In this document: in pieces, positions 11,392 through 23,190 of the stretch
How the letters are laid out: each line of letters starts with the position of its first letter
Numbering within the stretch: position 1 is the stretch's first letter
From: Pinus tabuliformis
Taxonomy: Eukaryota > Streptophyta > Pinopsida > Pinales > Pinaceae
Assembly (NCBI GenBank): GCA_031772625.1
Contig: CM062810.1
Location: 450,802,014 to 450,866,013, forward strand
DNA: 64,000 nucleotides
Direction: 5' to 3'
The notes under the pieces: model-generated
Told to the model about the DNA's origin: nothing
Database searches by the model: none
Seen by the model: only the letters and a program-made list of their open reading frames with translations
Made by a program: the position numbers and the translations under genes

Positions 11392-12395
11392 GGGAGCGAA
11401 GGTCTCCTCATAATCAACTCCCTCTACCTAGGAGAACCCTCTAGCCACAAACCTCGCTTTGAATTTCTCAATGCTGCCATCTGCAGCATGCTTTACCTTG
11501 TAAAGCCATCTGGAAGTAACCACGGATTTGCCCTCAGGCCTTGGCACCACCTCCCACACATATTCTTCATGATAGAAGAATACTCCTCCTGCATGGCCTC
11601 TCTCCAGACCTGCTGGTTAGTTGCCTCCTCATCTCTAGAAGGCTCAGAGTCAAGGATGCTAGTAACCATTGCCATATAGCTACAAAACCTCTCAGGTGGT
11701 CTACTCTCTTTGACCGGCCTCTTAGGCTCAGCAACAGATGTGGCATCTCTCAAGGTGTCCTGAAGCCACTTGGGATTCCTCTTCCCTGAGCGCACTTCTT
11801 CCATAGGAGAATGAAACTCCTCCTCATCATCACCAGGAGCCTGAACTCTTGACTATCTGTCTGCTGTCCTCCTGCCTGCACCTGTAGAAGCTGAGGTATC
11901 GTGTGAACTGTCCATCAGTGGACTCCCTAGTGAACTACTTTGTGAACTGCTCTGCATGCTGCCCGGAGCACCACCCCTCTGGCTCGGTGAGCCACTGCTC
12001 ACTGACGGACCTGACATCCTCATAGATGTACCTCCGGATCCTCCTGATCCCTGGCCATTGGATCCTTGTGACTGACTCAACTGCTGCTGAGGGTCTGGCT
12101 GATTCAGATACTCTAACTCCCGTGACCTCCTAAAGGCCCTGTCCTCCTCGAACTTCACATCCCGCCTGACAACAACTTTTCTCTGTGCAAGAATGTAAAT
12201 CTGAAAGGCCTTTGAGGTCTGCGGTGGGCTCAGTTTGGTCCTCTTCTCCTTGGGTATGTAGGAGTATGTAATGCATCCAAAGATGCGAAGATGATCAATA
12301 TTAGGCTTCTTCCTAGAAAAAGCCTCCTCCGAAGTCATGTGCCCCAAGGCACTATGCAGACTCTTGTTTTGCAAATAAACAACTGTGTTGCAGGT

Positions 12396-13259
12396 CTATG
12401 CCCACAAGAACAATGGCAACCCTTGATCATGTAACATGGCTTTGGCAGCCCCTACGATGGATTTGTTCTTCCTCTCTGCAACCCTGTTCTGCTGGGCATT
12501 GTAAGGAACAGTGAACTCCCTCCTAATGCCTGCCTCTGCACAATAGTCAACAAAGTCTCCAAGGGTGTACTCTCCCCCATTGTTCGACCTCAGGGACTTG
12601 ATCTTCCGACCTGTCTGTGTCTCCACAAGAGCTCTAAACCCCTGAAACCGCTTGAAGACCTCACTCTTGGTCTTCAAGAAATAAATCCAGGCCCTCCTGG
12701 AGTGATCATCAATGAATAAAACATAGTACTCATATCCACTCAAGGAAACATGAGACATCCGACCGCTCACATCGGAATGAATCAAATCAAGAATCCAAGT
12801 CGCTCTGCTGTCACTGCTAGGAAAAGGGGATTTGGCAAACTTGCCCATCGCACATCCTGTAGTGATTTCCTGCAATGTCCTCAAGGCTCCATGATACATA
12901 TGCCCCATCCTGCGGTGCCAAATCTCACACAGCTCAGAATTGCTAGCTCTGCTGTCGCTACTACTGCTCAATGCCAAAAGGGACTGGAATGCTAACTTGT
13001 ACACCTTTGCATGGCGTACACCTATCACTCTAGCTGAATCAGCTGGAGTTCCCCTGGGATACATCAACACTTGTCTTCCCCTGAACAGTACCTCATATCC
13101 TCTGTCGTCCAAGCCTGAGACGGATATGAGGTTCTTCCTCATCCCTGGCACATAAAGAACATTTGACACCTTCAAGGGAGGTTTGGACTCCCTCTGAAAT
13201 GTCAGTGTCCCCACACCGACTGCTCTAACAACTCTGTCATCACCGAGTACTACCTCCAT
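12396..13259 (-). pseudogene. Copia protease tail and integrase
   Basis: Opens with the protease-end and GAG-pre-integrase features FQRESKPPLKVSNVLYVPGM and LCEIWHRRMGHMYHGALRTL. The integrase core follows, with DLIHSDVSGRMSHVSLSGYE and LRSNNGGEYTLGDFVDYCAE. A weaker extension with integrase C-terminal character continues to about 11.85 kb. Known role: insertion of the cDNA. Confidence 0.92.
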
Positions 13260-13499
13260 ATCAGTGCAAGGACTCCTATCATGTGACGTGAAGCCCCACT
13301 GTCCACATACCAGATACCCGAAGATGCTCCGCTAATCGAGGGAAACGCATGTTCCCTCTGAATCTATGTGGAAGGTGATCCTGCACTAGAGGACTCACAC
13401 GTAGTGAACCCAAACTCCCGGTCAAAACGAACTGCAAAGTCCTCAACCTCTGCTGAAGCTGCCACGCTCTGGTTTTTCCCCTTCTTCTTCTTCTTCTCC

Positions 13500-14224
13500 G
13501 GACACACAACTGCATAGTGTCTCATCTTTTGACAATTCCAACACTTCACCTTGGAATAGTCCTTTTGTGTGTTACCCTATTTACCTTTACCTTTTCCTTT
13601 GCCTCCACCATTGCTTGTGGAAGCCTGTTTCTTCCGTTTGCCTTTCTTGCCTCTTGCCGATAGTGCTACATCCTCATCCTGCTCAATTGGCTTGGCTGCC
13701 CCAAGCTGACCTTTCTTAATCTCTGTCTGAATGCAATCATTCCAAAACCTCTCCCATGTGGGAAGGGTCTCACGTGCACAAACCCCATCAGCAAAGTTCA
13801 TCCATGAACGGGGGAGGCCATTCACTGCAATCCGCACCAACTCAGTGGGTGGAATGTCCTCTCCAACTGCTGCCAACTCTTCTCTCACATTAGTAATCTT
13901 TGTGAGATATCCAACTGCACTATCATTACCCATCTTAATAGTCTTCAGCTTCTCCTTCAGGACCATTTTCGGGTTCTCATTGGTACTCGGGTAGACATTG
14001 GACAATGCTGTCCACATCTCATGGGCATTTCTCTTTCCTCTCACATGAGGAATGCAATGGTTTTTGACTCCGTCTAGAATTAGTCTCTTACCCTTGTTGT
14101 TCTTTCTATTATAAGTAACCAATTTAGTAGCATCAATAGGCACAACAACAGGGTTCTTTTTGGTATGCACCATGATGTCCCAGACTTCTACCTCCTCAAG
14201 ATACTCTGCATTCTCTCCTTCCAA
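13500..14224 (-). pseudogene. Copia Gag with CCHC knuckle
   Basis: Gag start MEGENAEYLEEVEVWDIMVH, a central UBN2-like region (HEMWTALSNVYPS, LPRSWMNFADGVCARE), a lysine/glycine-rich tail and, at about 13500-13549, a knuckle CWNCQKMRHYAVVCP that packages RNA. Fossil. Confidence 0.9.
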
Positions 14225-14428
14225 ATGTTGTAATTTGTATGCCCATCCAGCCTATCCTCCACCCTCAATCCCAATGACATCCTGCTGTCTTAAAACTGAA
14301 AAATAGCACTGCTGTAGTAAAAATAAAACTGCTGTTTGTCAAAAATCAGCTTGCTGGAATTTTCTGAGTGAAAAATCAGCAGGCTGTAATTTTCCTCCTT
14401 GATGTCCCACACTGCACTTTAGCACTCA

Positions 14429-14440
14429 AGCTCTGATACC
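14429..14440 (-). other. Copia primer-binding site
   Basis: GCTCTGATACCA on the + strand, i.e. TGGTATCAGAGC in element sense, complementary to the 3' end of plant initiator-Met tRNA, one base from the LTR. It fixes the 5' end of the element. Confidence 0.9.
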
Positions 14441-14441
14441 A

Positions 14442-15380
14442 TGTAAAAATTTCTCATTTCCCACCTCGGTTTTCAGTTTCACCTTATTTCTCCAAAATAG
14501 TTAAATGCCCTTTCCCATATCCATACATTCAACAACCGGAAAATAAATTTTGCTGAAAACACAAATTCTGGAAATTTTACAGAATGCCGGAAAATGCAGA
14601 AATAAATATCAGCACATACAAACAGTGCTTCAACACATTTAAACACAGTGAATTCTGGTCAAGGTGACCCTGGAAAAAACCCCTTACAACTCTTGGGGAA
14701 AACCAGTTCGAAAGCTTCTTTTATTTATGGAAAATGCTTTTTACAGTAAGAGAAATATTCAGCAAAAATCAGCAAACAAACTTTTATAACTTATCTCAGC
14801 CTTGCTGAAACTCAGACTTGCTGAAACTCCGCCCTGCTGAAATTCCGTTGTACAGACTTGCTGAAACTCTGCCCTGCTGAAACTCCGCTGTACAGACTTG
14901 CAGCCTCCTTCTCCTCACTGTCCAGAAATCTCCCTGACTCTTATTCTCTCATTTTTTCAATCTGCTCATGAAAGAATTAATGACCTTTTCCTCCTTTTCC
15001 TCCTTTAATCTAACCCTAAGTGACTTTTGGGTAATACCTAAATTCAATGGCTGAAATAGATTGAGATCTAGGGTTGAGATTAAATGCTCATTTAAATCTC
15101 ACTTTCTATTTTTTAATTCATCCTACTTTAATAAAGACCCACTTAGTCATTTATTTCCAAAGTCACTTTTTATGTCTAATTTTACATTGACTTTATTAAA
15201 ATCACTTTAAAATTAGACTTTAGTAACTTTATCACTTAAAATCACTTTTAGATTCGATTTGACTTTATAAAAATTATAAAGTCACTTTAGGAGAAAAATT
15301 AAATTCTTTTGGACACTTTTCCTTAGGCCAAAGATCAAAGCCTTAGGGAACCACCTGTCCTCCGGTACCAAATTTCAACA
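14442..15380 (-). repeat. Copia 5' LTR
   Basis: 939 bp, TGTAAAAATTTCTC to AAATTTCAACA, directly repeated with 9001-10112. Its copy of the CTGCTGAAACTC minisatellite is short (about 14797-14902). Confidence 0.93.
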
Positions 15381-15493
15381 TCCTTTGTCAGTGAGCTTTG
15401 TTATATCTCTGGATTGAATTTTTATCTAAGACAGGTATTTGGGATCAAAAGCTAAGGTGCTGTAGTTGTAGAGGAAGGTGGCTTACTTTCAGA
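15381..15493. repeat. Local duplication, copy B (right part)
   Basis: Continues the sequence that stops at base 9000. It matches 8741-8853 almost base for base (TGAGCTTTGTTATATCTCTG, AAAGCTAAGGTGCTGTAGTT). It begins with the target duplication TCCTT of the Copia insertion. Confidence 0.88.
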
Positions 15494-17179
15494 GGGAATA
15501 ATTGACTAAATATTGAATATGTGCCATAATTGCGGAATATATCTTTGAATGCGGCCCTTCAAGATCACTCATATTCTGTGTGACCGGATCAGCCCAGGCT
15601 TGAGGCTGACTTAGTGGATCCATGTTTCAAATCCGGATCCGCCATGGAAATGAATCCTTCAAGCCAGGAAACAGATCCCATGCTGCCAAAAGGGATCCTG
15701 TGCCTGCTAGCCCTCACATGCTGGATCCCAAGCAACTAGCATTATAGTTTTAGGTTTGTATAATATGCAGTCGGAATAGCTGTATAGGTAAGTAATTTAT
15801 CATCTGTAGTCTGTATAGTATACGACAATGCTAGCAGGAAAGGTCTGAGAAATCGAAATTTAGTTTCAGTTTCTGATGATGCTAGCAGCAAACATCTAGG
15901 AAAGGCTTGAAACATTATATAGATGAATGTATATAATATATACATAATTTTCAGTTTTCTTTGTGTGCATGGGATGGCTGTGTCATTAATATTTTATTAA
16001 ATCAATCCCGTCCAACTCTAGAGGGTCCTCTTAAAACAGTATGGCGCATAGACCATAGCATTTGTCAAACAGTGTATGGCATTCATTTACCATCATACCT
16101 ACCTGAGAATCTTTAGACTTTAAGGCAAATTTCAGTGAAGATGACTGGTTGATTGTAATGTAAAGTTGAAATATTCAGATGATGAGGATGTAGACCCATT
16201 TAAGAATGTGTAGTTAGACATACTCTTCATTATCATATTAATATAGTAATCATTGATGAGACAATCAAATTTTTATTTACAGGTATCCTTTTTGTACGAG
16301 GCTTGATGCATCATGATTTTAGTCCTCAGATTTATAAATTATCTAATGATTTTAGTTATAATGTTGTGATTCATGAATGGTTTTGATTCTTAACTTTGAA
16401 TATGTTCTTTAAAATTAAAAAAATACTATTATATTTGTTGTATGTGGCGTTCCTGCCGTCATTTGGATCCTGGCTATTAAAGAATCTGGCGGATCTGTGG
16501 CCATATCCCCTTCAACTTTCCTTGTAACTTTCTCCTATTATAGGTTAAGTAGTCCCAGTTAGCTGCATTCACTGGGATGTAGTTATAATTCTACTGTGAT
16601 GTAGTGGTCCTCCTAACACTGAATTTCTGGAGTTTATGTTATTACATAATTATGTCTGGCCATTTTTATTTGGGAGTAAAGGGACAACTGTCTCTATCAT
16701 GTAGTTTCTGCTCCAAGAAAAGCAAGGTCCACTCTATAATCCAACGTGGATGAGCATTGGATGATGAGATGTGTAACTTGATAATGCTAATAAAATAAAA
16801 AATGAAAGAAAAGTTTTTAGGCCCTATCTCTGTCCCTTCTATGAGAAAGAATACAAATGTCTCTTTTGTTATGGGAAATGTTTCCTGATCTTTAGAAGTT
16901 GTGATATAGGCCCTTTGTCACTAATCTACAACCTTTTGTAATACTCTTCTTCTCAGGAAATAATCCCTTTCTCTAGTAGTGGTCCAAACACCTTCCAGCC
17001 TTGCTTTCACAGTTCACCTTACAATTTCCTTGATCATTCCCCCCAATACTATACCCTGCCCTCCATCTTGCAATTTTGTTCTTCTGGTGATATCAATGGA
17101 GCCACTTGGACCCACTGATATGGCATGCATTTTCCTTCTTTGTTGTCTAAACATATTATCCACACTATCCTCAATTTAG
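15494..17179. other. Intron sequence, unassigned
   Basis: No coding feature. A segment at 15570-15740 has many GGATCC/GGATCCG motifs, which could be a remnant of transposon termini, but no inverted-repeat ends or target duplication were found. The last few hundred bases may belong to the 5' part of the decayed LINE that follows. Confidence 0.35.
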
Positions 17180-18440
17180 TGTATGATTTAGATCCTGATA
17201 ATTAGTGGTCCATCATGATTGGGTGTACCTTTGCCAAACTCTTTGCTTAACACATGGTTTTTGGACTACTTAGAGTGGCATCAACTCTAGGCTACTGGAC
17301 ATGCAAGTTTTCTTAGAAAGCATCAAATTGTGGGTCATATATTCACTCTCTGAGCCTACTATCAAGGAGGCAAGACAATGCTTGGCAAAGGTTTTCTGCT
17401 ATTTTGACTTTAGGAAGTCTTTTGACTTGATTTCAATATTAATGCTTTTTAAAAGGTTTTGGGATAGACATTGGTGTCTCTGAGACCCCTTTTGTTTCTA
17501 CGACATGATTCTATGAGTCGATCATCAATAGATTATACTTCCTATTGTCAATTTGAGCCTATTTGGAGTACCATCAATGTCAAACAAAGTTGGCTCCTTT
17601 ATTTGACCCCATTTGATTTTTATATTGATGAGTGTGAGACTTTTCTGAGAGAGCAATACCTAGGAGGGAGATAGATGTCTACTACATATCTGCTGATTGC
17701 CATTCCTTTCTTTTACCTATGATGTAAATTCTTCTGGCTTCCTCCATCTAGGAACAATAGGGATATATTCATGATTAAGTTATTTTAATGACATGTTTCA
17801 TTTTAAATTGTTTGAGTAGCTCCTTCGTTCATTATAACTTTTTCCTTAGAGACAGTGAGATTTAGATAACCACTTATTATACATGCTTGGGAGTATAGTT
17901 CATGGGTTCATTGTTAAGTCTGAGACATGGTTGGACACCCAGGTTCAACAAATGTTTTCAGGTACATTTTTTGGTGTTTATTATTTACACCTTTTTGATG
18001 CAATTATCAAGTCCAAAATACTTTTATGGCTCTGAGATGTAGCGATCAATCCTTCATTTAATTGGACAAGAGTTGAGTGGGTCCAATCATTTATGCTGTA
18101 GTGCATGATTCTTTGTAAGCATAAAACTCCACATGATATCATTCATGCTGAGTTTGGTGCACATTCAATGTCTCTTGAGATTATTTTTATATAGGTCTCC
18201 TTTCTCAATAGAGTATAATCTTTGAGTGACAATTTCTGGACTATAGTACATGGCCTTTACTTAGGAGATTGGTTTGTCTTTTGTAGGCCTTTCCTTGGAA
18301 TGTTGATCTATGCTGGTTTATTCCAAGTGCTGAGAGAGGACAGACAATATATACATGGCACTTGGATTGCCCCTCCAAGGGACCTTGGTCCTAAGACGAT
18401 TTCCTATTTTCAGAATTTCATGCAATAGAAGGATGGCCTC
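17180..18440 (+). mobile_element. Heavily decayed LINE
   Basis: Reading across frames on the + strand gives the motif order of a plant LINE reverse transcriptase. First is a GYxTIMxG-like start with FAKLFA. A LRATGQAGF-like block (ATGHASFLRKHQ) and HIFTL/ARQCLAKVFCYFDFRKSFDLIS follow. Next come INVKQSW...FYIDECETFL (usual form IGVKQGCPLSPTLF.LYIDE) and a degraded YADD region near 17690. The post-RT block near 18020 (YFYGSEM, usually LLYGSEVW) and TWIAPPRDLGPKTISYFQNF near 18360-18425 close the series. Frames shift and stop many times, so it is old. No poly-A tail or target duplication could be placed. The clade is not certain. Confidence 0.72.
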
Positions 18441-19405
18441 ATTATTAGACAGAAGTATACTTGGAAGTTTCGAGGTTTAGACTGATGATTGATCATCATA
18501 TCTCGAGAACATAGACAGTTTTTAGGTTTGTTCCCTACAAGACGGTTTGTAGGTTTGACTTGAAAGAAGTCAAAATAACACCCATCTTTTGTTACCCTTT
18601 ATACTATGATTCCAGGGGAGGTTCTATTGTTTCTACAAGGACTAAGGAGGGTCCTCCTACTTTTTTCTGATACTTGAAATTGAGGAGCATAGCACATTTC
18701 TTGAAGCAATTGCTAGGTTTTAGGAGACATATCCTACAAGGGCCACCAAGACACTCTACTAGTTTCACTACTTTTGATCTCAATGATATATGACTGTAAG
18801 ATACGTGCAAAACCCCATGTGACATCAACTTTTAGATTGGTGAGACTGTGCACCTGCTTTAGGCCTATAGTTGGAAGTCCAACTAGGGCCTTGAGGAGGA
18901 TTTGCGTACAACACAGTTTAACTAGTTAGCCCCTCTACTATCTTGAGTATGCAGAGCTCCATCCCATATTCTTCACAATGATGGCGTTGAGTGTAACAAG
19001 AATATCTGTAGAGGGTTCATGTCTACCCAAGATCATACAATCTAGTCCCTTCAATCTCATTTAAATCTGTAGATGAGATAATTACCTACTGGTTGTAACT
19101 TGTACTTCTAAGTCCCATTGGCTGACTGTTGTGGTCATTTGTATTATTTTAAGTACAATTGTGTAGCGTTTAGGACTTTTGCCTTGTGTGGATTAGGGTT
19201 GGGGTTACCTTTGTAATCTCACTATGTACTTACACTGTTTGTACTTATCTAGCTTTCTACTCTTCAAAATATAGTTTGAACAAGTCCCTTTTGGATGTAT
19301 AGCAATTGTTCCATGCCCCAACACGTTATGTTGTGTACTGCTACTGAATAATGAGGCTTTGTTCCTAAAATTTTTCCTTGCTGAATAGTTCATTTATCTG
19401 TGCAG
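18441..19405. other. End of intron 1, possible LINE 3' remnant
   Basis: No intact feature. Short + strand stretches may continue the LINE's C-terminal region, but motifs are too decayed to place its end. The last 40 bases supply a T-rich tract and the TGTGCAG acceptor. Confidence 0.35.
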
Positions 19406-19898
19406 GGGTGTCCAACCACACTAGGAGCCAATAAAACTAGGGAGTTCGTTGAGAAAATCCCTGTGAAGGATAAGCATTTAAAGTCTCGTATTATTGGATC
19501 TGGTGGATCAGTTATTCAGAAGATTGAGAAAGACACGGGATGTAAAATTAGGGTCGAAGATAATGCTGCTTCTGGGGATGTGTGTTTCTTTGTTCGCATT
19601 TCTGGTCCTGATAGATTATGTCTTAGAAAAGGAACAGATGCAGTGAAGAAGCTTGTTAATGAAGGAGAAGATGATGGGAAAAATCACATTTCACATCAGG
19701 GACGGACAGAGCATACTACCTCTCGAAGACAACATTCTAGGTCCAGAAGTCCTCGTTGGAGGCCACGCAATTCTCATGAAGAAAAGCATGCAGCTGATAA
19801 ACATTTTTCTCAGAATGAAGGTAGGCGGAAATCAGAGGGGAGTTCTTCTCATGGCAGGAGCAGCCCTAATTTTGCATCTTTATATCTGAGCAAAGCTG
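19406..19898 (+). CDS. Exon 2: end of zinc knuckle, KH domain, SR-like stretch
   Basis: Codes residues 109-272 and one base of codon 273. It opens with Gly109-Cys110, completing the C-X2-C-X4-H-X4-C knuckle begun in exon 1. A type I KH domain follows at about residues 121-190 (EFVEKIPVKDKHLKSRIIGS, then GSVIQKIEKDTGCKIRV). Its GXXG nucleic-acid-binding loop is Gly139-Ser-Gly-Gly142. Residues 213-228 are SR-like (TSRRQHSRSRSPRWRP) and 230-262 are charged and Ser-rich, typical of nuclear RNA-processing factors. The exon ends in phase 1 at GTAAGA. Reading on into the intron would give only about 10 extra residues before a stop, so retention would truncate the protein. Confidence 0.93.
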
Positions 19899-20428
19899 GT
19901 AAGATTGGATGTTTCAGCTGCTCAGTTCTTTTCTGTGAATTGTGAATAAACTTTATATATAAGAATGAAAGAGTGGCTTAATTTTTGTCTTGAGATGAAA
20001 AGTAAATAAGTATTATTTCCCAGCACATTACAACAATGGTGCATATCATTTATTTCCAATTTGATAACAGTGCTACCTATCGTTTATGATTTTTCCAATT
20101 TCAGAACTGTAGTTTGTTTTATATCATGGAAGCCCCTGTATTATAAGGTATGCGTGCATTCCATTTATTGTATAAGTGAATATCAACTTTTGGTGGTACA
20201 ACTGGAAGAAATTGCACACTCCTGAAGAAGGCAGAGGTGCTGATCACAAAATTTCCTGATTGTATCGATTCTCTGGCAGAATGCTTTGTAGTATTTTTCC
20301 AGATTGAGTAATTTATGCTGTTACACACCCTAAATAAAACAGTGATTGTGCCAAGCCCTTAACAATTCCTTTGAGGTGATCGTAATGACAGCTAAAGGAA
20401 ATCTAAATTTCATTTTTTTCTTTCACAG
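19899..20428 (+). other. Intron 2 (530 bp)
   Basis: GT-AG intron, phase 1 (GTAAGA donor; CTTTCACAG acceptor after a T-rich tract). No transposon is visible. It is the only short intron of this gene. Confidence 0.9.
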
Positions 20429-20658
20429 ATCACGGTTCTTATCAAAATCATGAACAGTCATTGGAAAGAAGTGCATATGACAGGGAAAAGTGGGTTGCTG
20501 ATGTACGAGGTAAAGAACTAGATCCTGGATTCAGGGGTGAACAGCGTGTTTTCCCACATACATTGGAGGAGTTAGAGCAGGAATTTTCAAAAGAGGCCCT
20601 TGATTTATTCAGAGTCAAAAACATTGATGAAGAGGAAGAAAACATGAAGCATCGTGAG
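20429..20658 (+). CDS. Exon 3 of the KH protein
   Basis: Completes codon 273 (Asp, from G plus AT) and codes residues 274-349. Seen: a hydrophilic segment with SAYDREKWVADVRGKELDPG and FPHTLEELEQEFSKEALDLF, followed by an acidic stretch DEEEEN. The region is likely helical with coiled-coil character (LEELEQEFSKEALDLF). I do not know a named domain for it. The exon ends in phase 0 (CATCGTGAG) at a GTACAT donor. The donor is weaker than consensus, notable given the 28 kb intron behind it. Confidence 0.9.
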
Positions 20659-21641
20659 GTACATTTCTCATCTTCTGATATCATTTCATGGATGATAAGT
20701 GTAGTCCGTCAGCTGCAATGGCATCAGTAATTGTCTATAATACATATCAATTTTTATCCTGCTTCTCCACAAGCTGTTTGTTTTCTGTAGGATATATGCT
20801 ATATTATTTCATGGATGGGAGAAATTAAAATGTGAATTGCTAAGATAAGATAGTTTTATTGATGCCTAATGAATAACCACAATAGGTCCATGGGATTGCC
20901 AAGTACATTTGTATCATACAGTGGTAGTCAATGGTGATTCCTATAAATATCAAAAGCAGATCTAATCTAAGATCTGTTGGGCATTGGATAATCGAACGCT
21001 CCACCTGTGTTTCGCAACATGTGCTTAACCGCCTCTTGAAGATCTGTTAACTCTGGTGAGTCGCCTGTTTACTAACACCTGTGGGTTTTGGGGAACGACA
21101 ATCGTGATCCCAACAAGATCTAAAATCTAAACTAAGAGAAAAAGTATCACTGGGAAAGCTGGATAGATAAAATCCCTGCTAAGGGTCCAATGTCAAAAGT
21201 CCACAGAGCAATGCCTTGGAGGAGGTTACCGGGAGGTCAGTCCTCCCTGGACTTGTCACCAGATGAATAGGAATGAACCCTGCTCAATAAGTCAACCACC
21301 TATTTATACATAGCCCTACCTCCTAGTATCTGAAGCTGAAGAAAATAAATTTCTGATTGGAGGCTATCCAGAGTTGGTTCCGCTAAATGTCTTGATGTCT
21401 CAAAGGAGGGACTGCTGCTGCTTGGAAATGGAAGGTTGCCTACTAGAGGGACAACCTCTATATGGGGAAATGAATTCGGAGCTCCAATGGGTCTTGCTGA
21501 AGGGGGAAAGGAGCCCCCTCGCGGTCTGCTGGATCTGAATCCCATTGGAATGGTGTGTTGGTGTTTATATCTTGGATAGGTGCTTTTGCATATTCTAGGT
21601 GTCAATCATGTAAAATGTAGGAAATCCACAAAATTCTGATC
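20659..21641. other. Proximal intron 3, unresolved repeat
   Basis: From about 20985 to 21600 the texture resembles an LTR, with a minus-strand TATA-like CTATGTATAAATAGG at about 21297-21311. I could not find a matching second copy, TG/CA ends or a target duplication. Nothing else is recognised. Confidence 0.3.
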
Positions 21642-22963
21642 TGCTAATATGAACAATCTGAAAACAAGTTTCTTTTCATAGACACATAATTTGTCTACCA
21701 AATTTGCAGCGGAATAGGAACAGAAATAAATCACCCCCACACAGTAGCAAAACACTATTTTTCTAGGGAACCCAACTGGGAAAACCCTCTACTTGCTTGA
21801 GAATTTTATTGATAGAAAATTAGAGCAATAGATCTCTTACAACTTGTTTCAAAAGAGAATACAATCTAATTCCCTCTGCTAGAACACTCATTGCAAGACC
21901 CCTGTTTTTCTCCACGATTTCCTACTAATTCCTTGCGCATAGGCAGCCCCTAAATTTTTGGGCAATTCCCAAGGAAATTCCTCTCTCCAAAAATGCGCAC
22001 AAGCTTCTGTTTGTGCACCTTTCTCTCACAAGCTCCACACATAAACCTGTGCTTTTCATAGACACAGAATTTGTCTACCAAATTTGCAGTGGAATAGGAA
22101 CAGAAATAAATCACAGCCACACAGTAGCAAAACACAATATTTTTCTAGGGAACCCAACTGGGAAAACCCTCTACTTGAGAATTTTATTGATAGAGCAATA
22201 GATCTCTTACAACTTGTTTCAAAAGAGAATACAATCTAATTCCCTCTGCTTGTACTAGCTAGAACACTCATTGCAAGACCCCTGGTTTGATCCTCGATTT
22301 CCTCCTAACTCCTTGCGCATAGGCAGCTCCTAAATTCTTGGGAAATTCCCAAGGAAATTCCTCTTTCCAAAAATGTGCACAAGCTTGTCTTGGTGCACCT
22401 TTCTCTCACAAGCTCCACACATAAACCTGTGCAACCTTCTCACAAACTCGTGAGCTCTATTGTCTTGTCTCACCAATTTGTGCTCACAAGACAATGATCA
22501 AATTGTGCCTTTGTTCCTCTTTTTAAAGCACAATTCAAATGGCTAAAGTTAGCAAGTTGTATTTTTGGAATGATTTTGTGATTGATTGAGTTAACTAAGT
22601 GAAAACCCACATGCAACTCATATTGTCTTAATTCTAGAACTTAAGACACAATCACTTGTCCTTTTCCTCATGAAACTCACACTAGAAGACAAGTAACTTG
22701 TCCTTCCACTTTTGCACATTAGTTAACTGCTTCATAACTTGTCCTAACTTTTAGGATTTCATCCTAAATTATAGGAACTTGTCTTAATTTGTAGGGACTT
22801 ATCCTAAATCTTAGGAACTTGTCCTAACTTATAGGAATTAATTCCTAACTTATAGGAATTGATTCCAAACTTATAGGAATTCGAGCATGCTAAGGATATA
22901 CTCTTTTTGGTCCCTTTGATTAAGGCAAAAGTCAAGGAACCTTTCTCGCTACTATTTTCAACG
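21642..22963 (-). repeat. Copia family X LTR, with internal duplication
   Basis: Begins TGCTAATATGAACAATC and ends TACTATTTTCAACG. It resembles the family Y LTRs at 50608 and 53303 (TGCTGTAGTGAACAAATCTG; TACTATTTTCAACA). The first part is present twice in tandem: 21677-22052 and again from 22053, a 376-bp unit starting TTTTCATAGACACA. A purine tract on the minus strand and a piece of family internal sequence follow it, so this is the 3' LTR of an antisense element. Fossil. Confidence 0.8.
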
Positions 22964-23190
22964 CTCCCTCTTAGCGAGAAAGGTGCTTTTGGAAGAACCT
23001 CGTCCACCTGGATTTGTCTCTGACACTACCATGTTCCCCGTTGCTGCAATTGATCCTTCTGAATTTGAAGACTTCTTTGCTTTCTTCTGTGAAATCTGAT
23101 CTGAAGACCTGTTCTTCCCCACCATGCTCTGCGAGTTCACAATTTGCCACTATCAATGATCACACCTCCTTTTGGGTCACTGAAATTTGG
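22964..23190 (-). mobile_element. Copia family X internal remnant
   Basis: Starts with the polypurine-tract complement CTCCCTCTTAGCGAG and then matches the internal sequence of the family Y element beyond its left LTR (GAACCTCGTCCACCTGGATT, then GATCTGAAGA). Only about 230 bp of this 3' internal end remains before unrelated AT-rich DNA (23191-23451). Confidence 0.7.

Larger units (their letters stand above)
9001..15380 (-). mobile_element. Ty1/Copia LTR retrotransposon, antisense in intron 1
   Basis: A 6.4 kb element with two LTRs (9001-10112 and 14442-15380), each TG...CA and flanked by the 5-bp target duplication TCCTT (8996-9000 and 15381-15385). A primer-binding site complementary to initiator-Met tRNA adjoins the right LTR and a polypurine tract adjoins the left LTR, fixing minus-strand orientation. 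Gag, protease, integrase, reverse transcriptase and RNase H follow in Copia order. Coding capacity is broken in about five places, so it is a fossil. By eye the first 250 bp of the two LTRs differ at about one base in twenty, suggesting an age of the order of ten million years if conifer-like slow rates apply (inference). Confidence 0.95.
6194..19405 (+). other. Intron 1 of the KH gene (13.2 kb)
   Basis: Phase-0 GT-AG intron (GTGTAC donor, TCTGTGCAG acceptor). Joining its flanks restores the zinc knuckle CKICGESGHFTQ-GCP exactly, which is strong evidence for both boundaries. It contains a hAT non-autonomous element, an antisense Copia element and a decayed LINE. Stretches 6194-6733 and 8049-8683 show nothing I recognise. 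Confidence 0.92.

Noticed and set aside
10401-11789. Several + strand open frames opposite the Copia polyprotein
   Set aside because: Shadows of the minus-strand Copia coding sequence; no independent family features.
15570-15740. GGATCC-rich patch as a transposon end
   Set aside because: No inverted terminal repeat or target duplication could be found.
19653-19889. Alternative + frame inside exon 2
   Set aside because: Overlaps the KH exon out of frame and has no domain.
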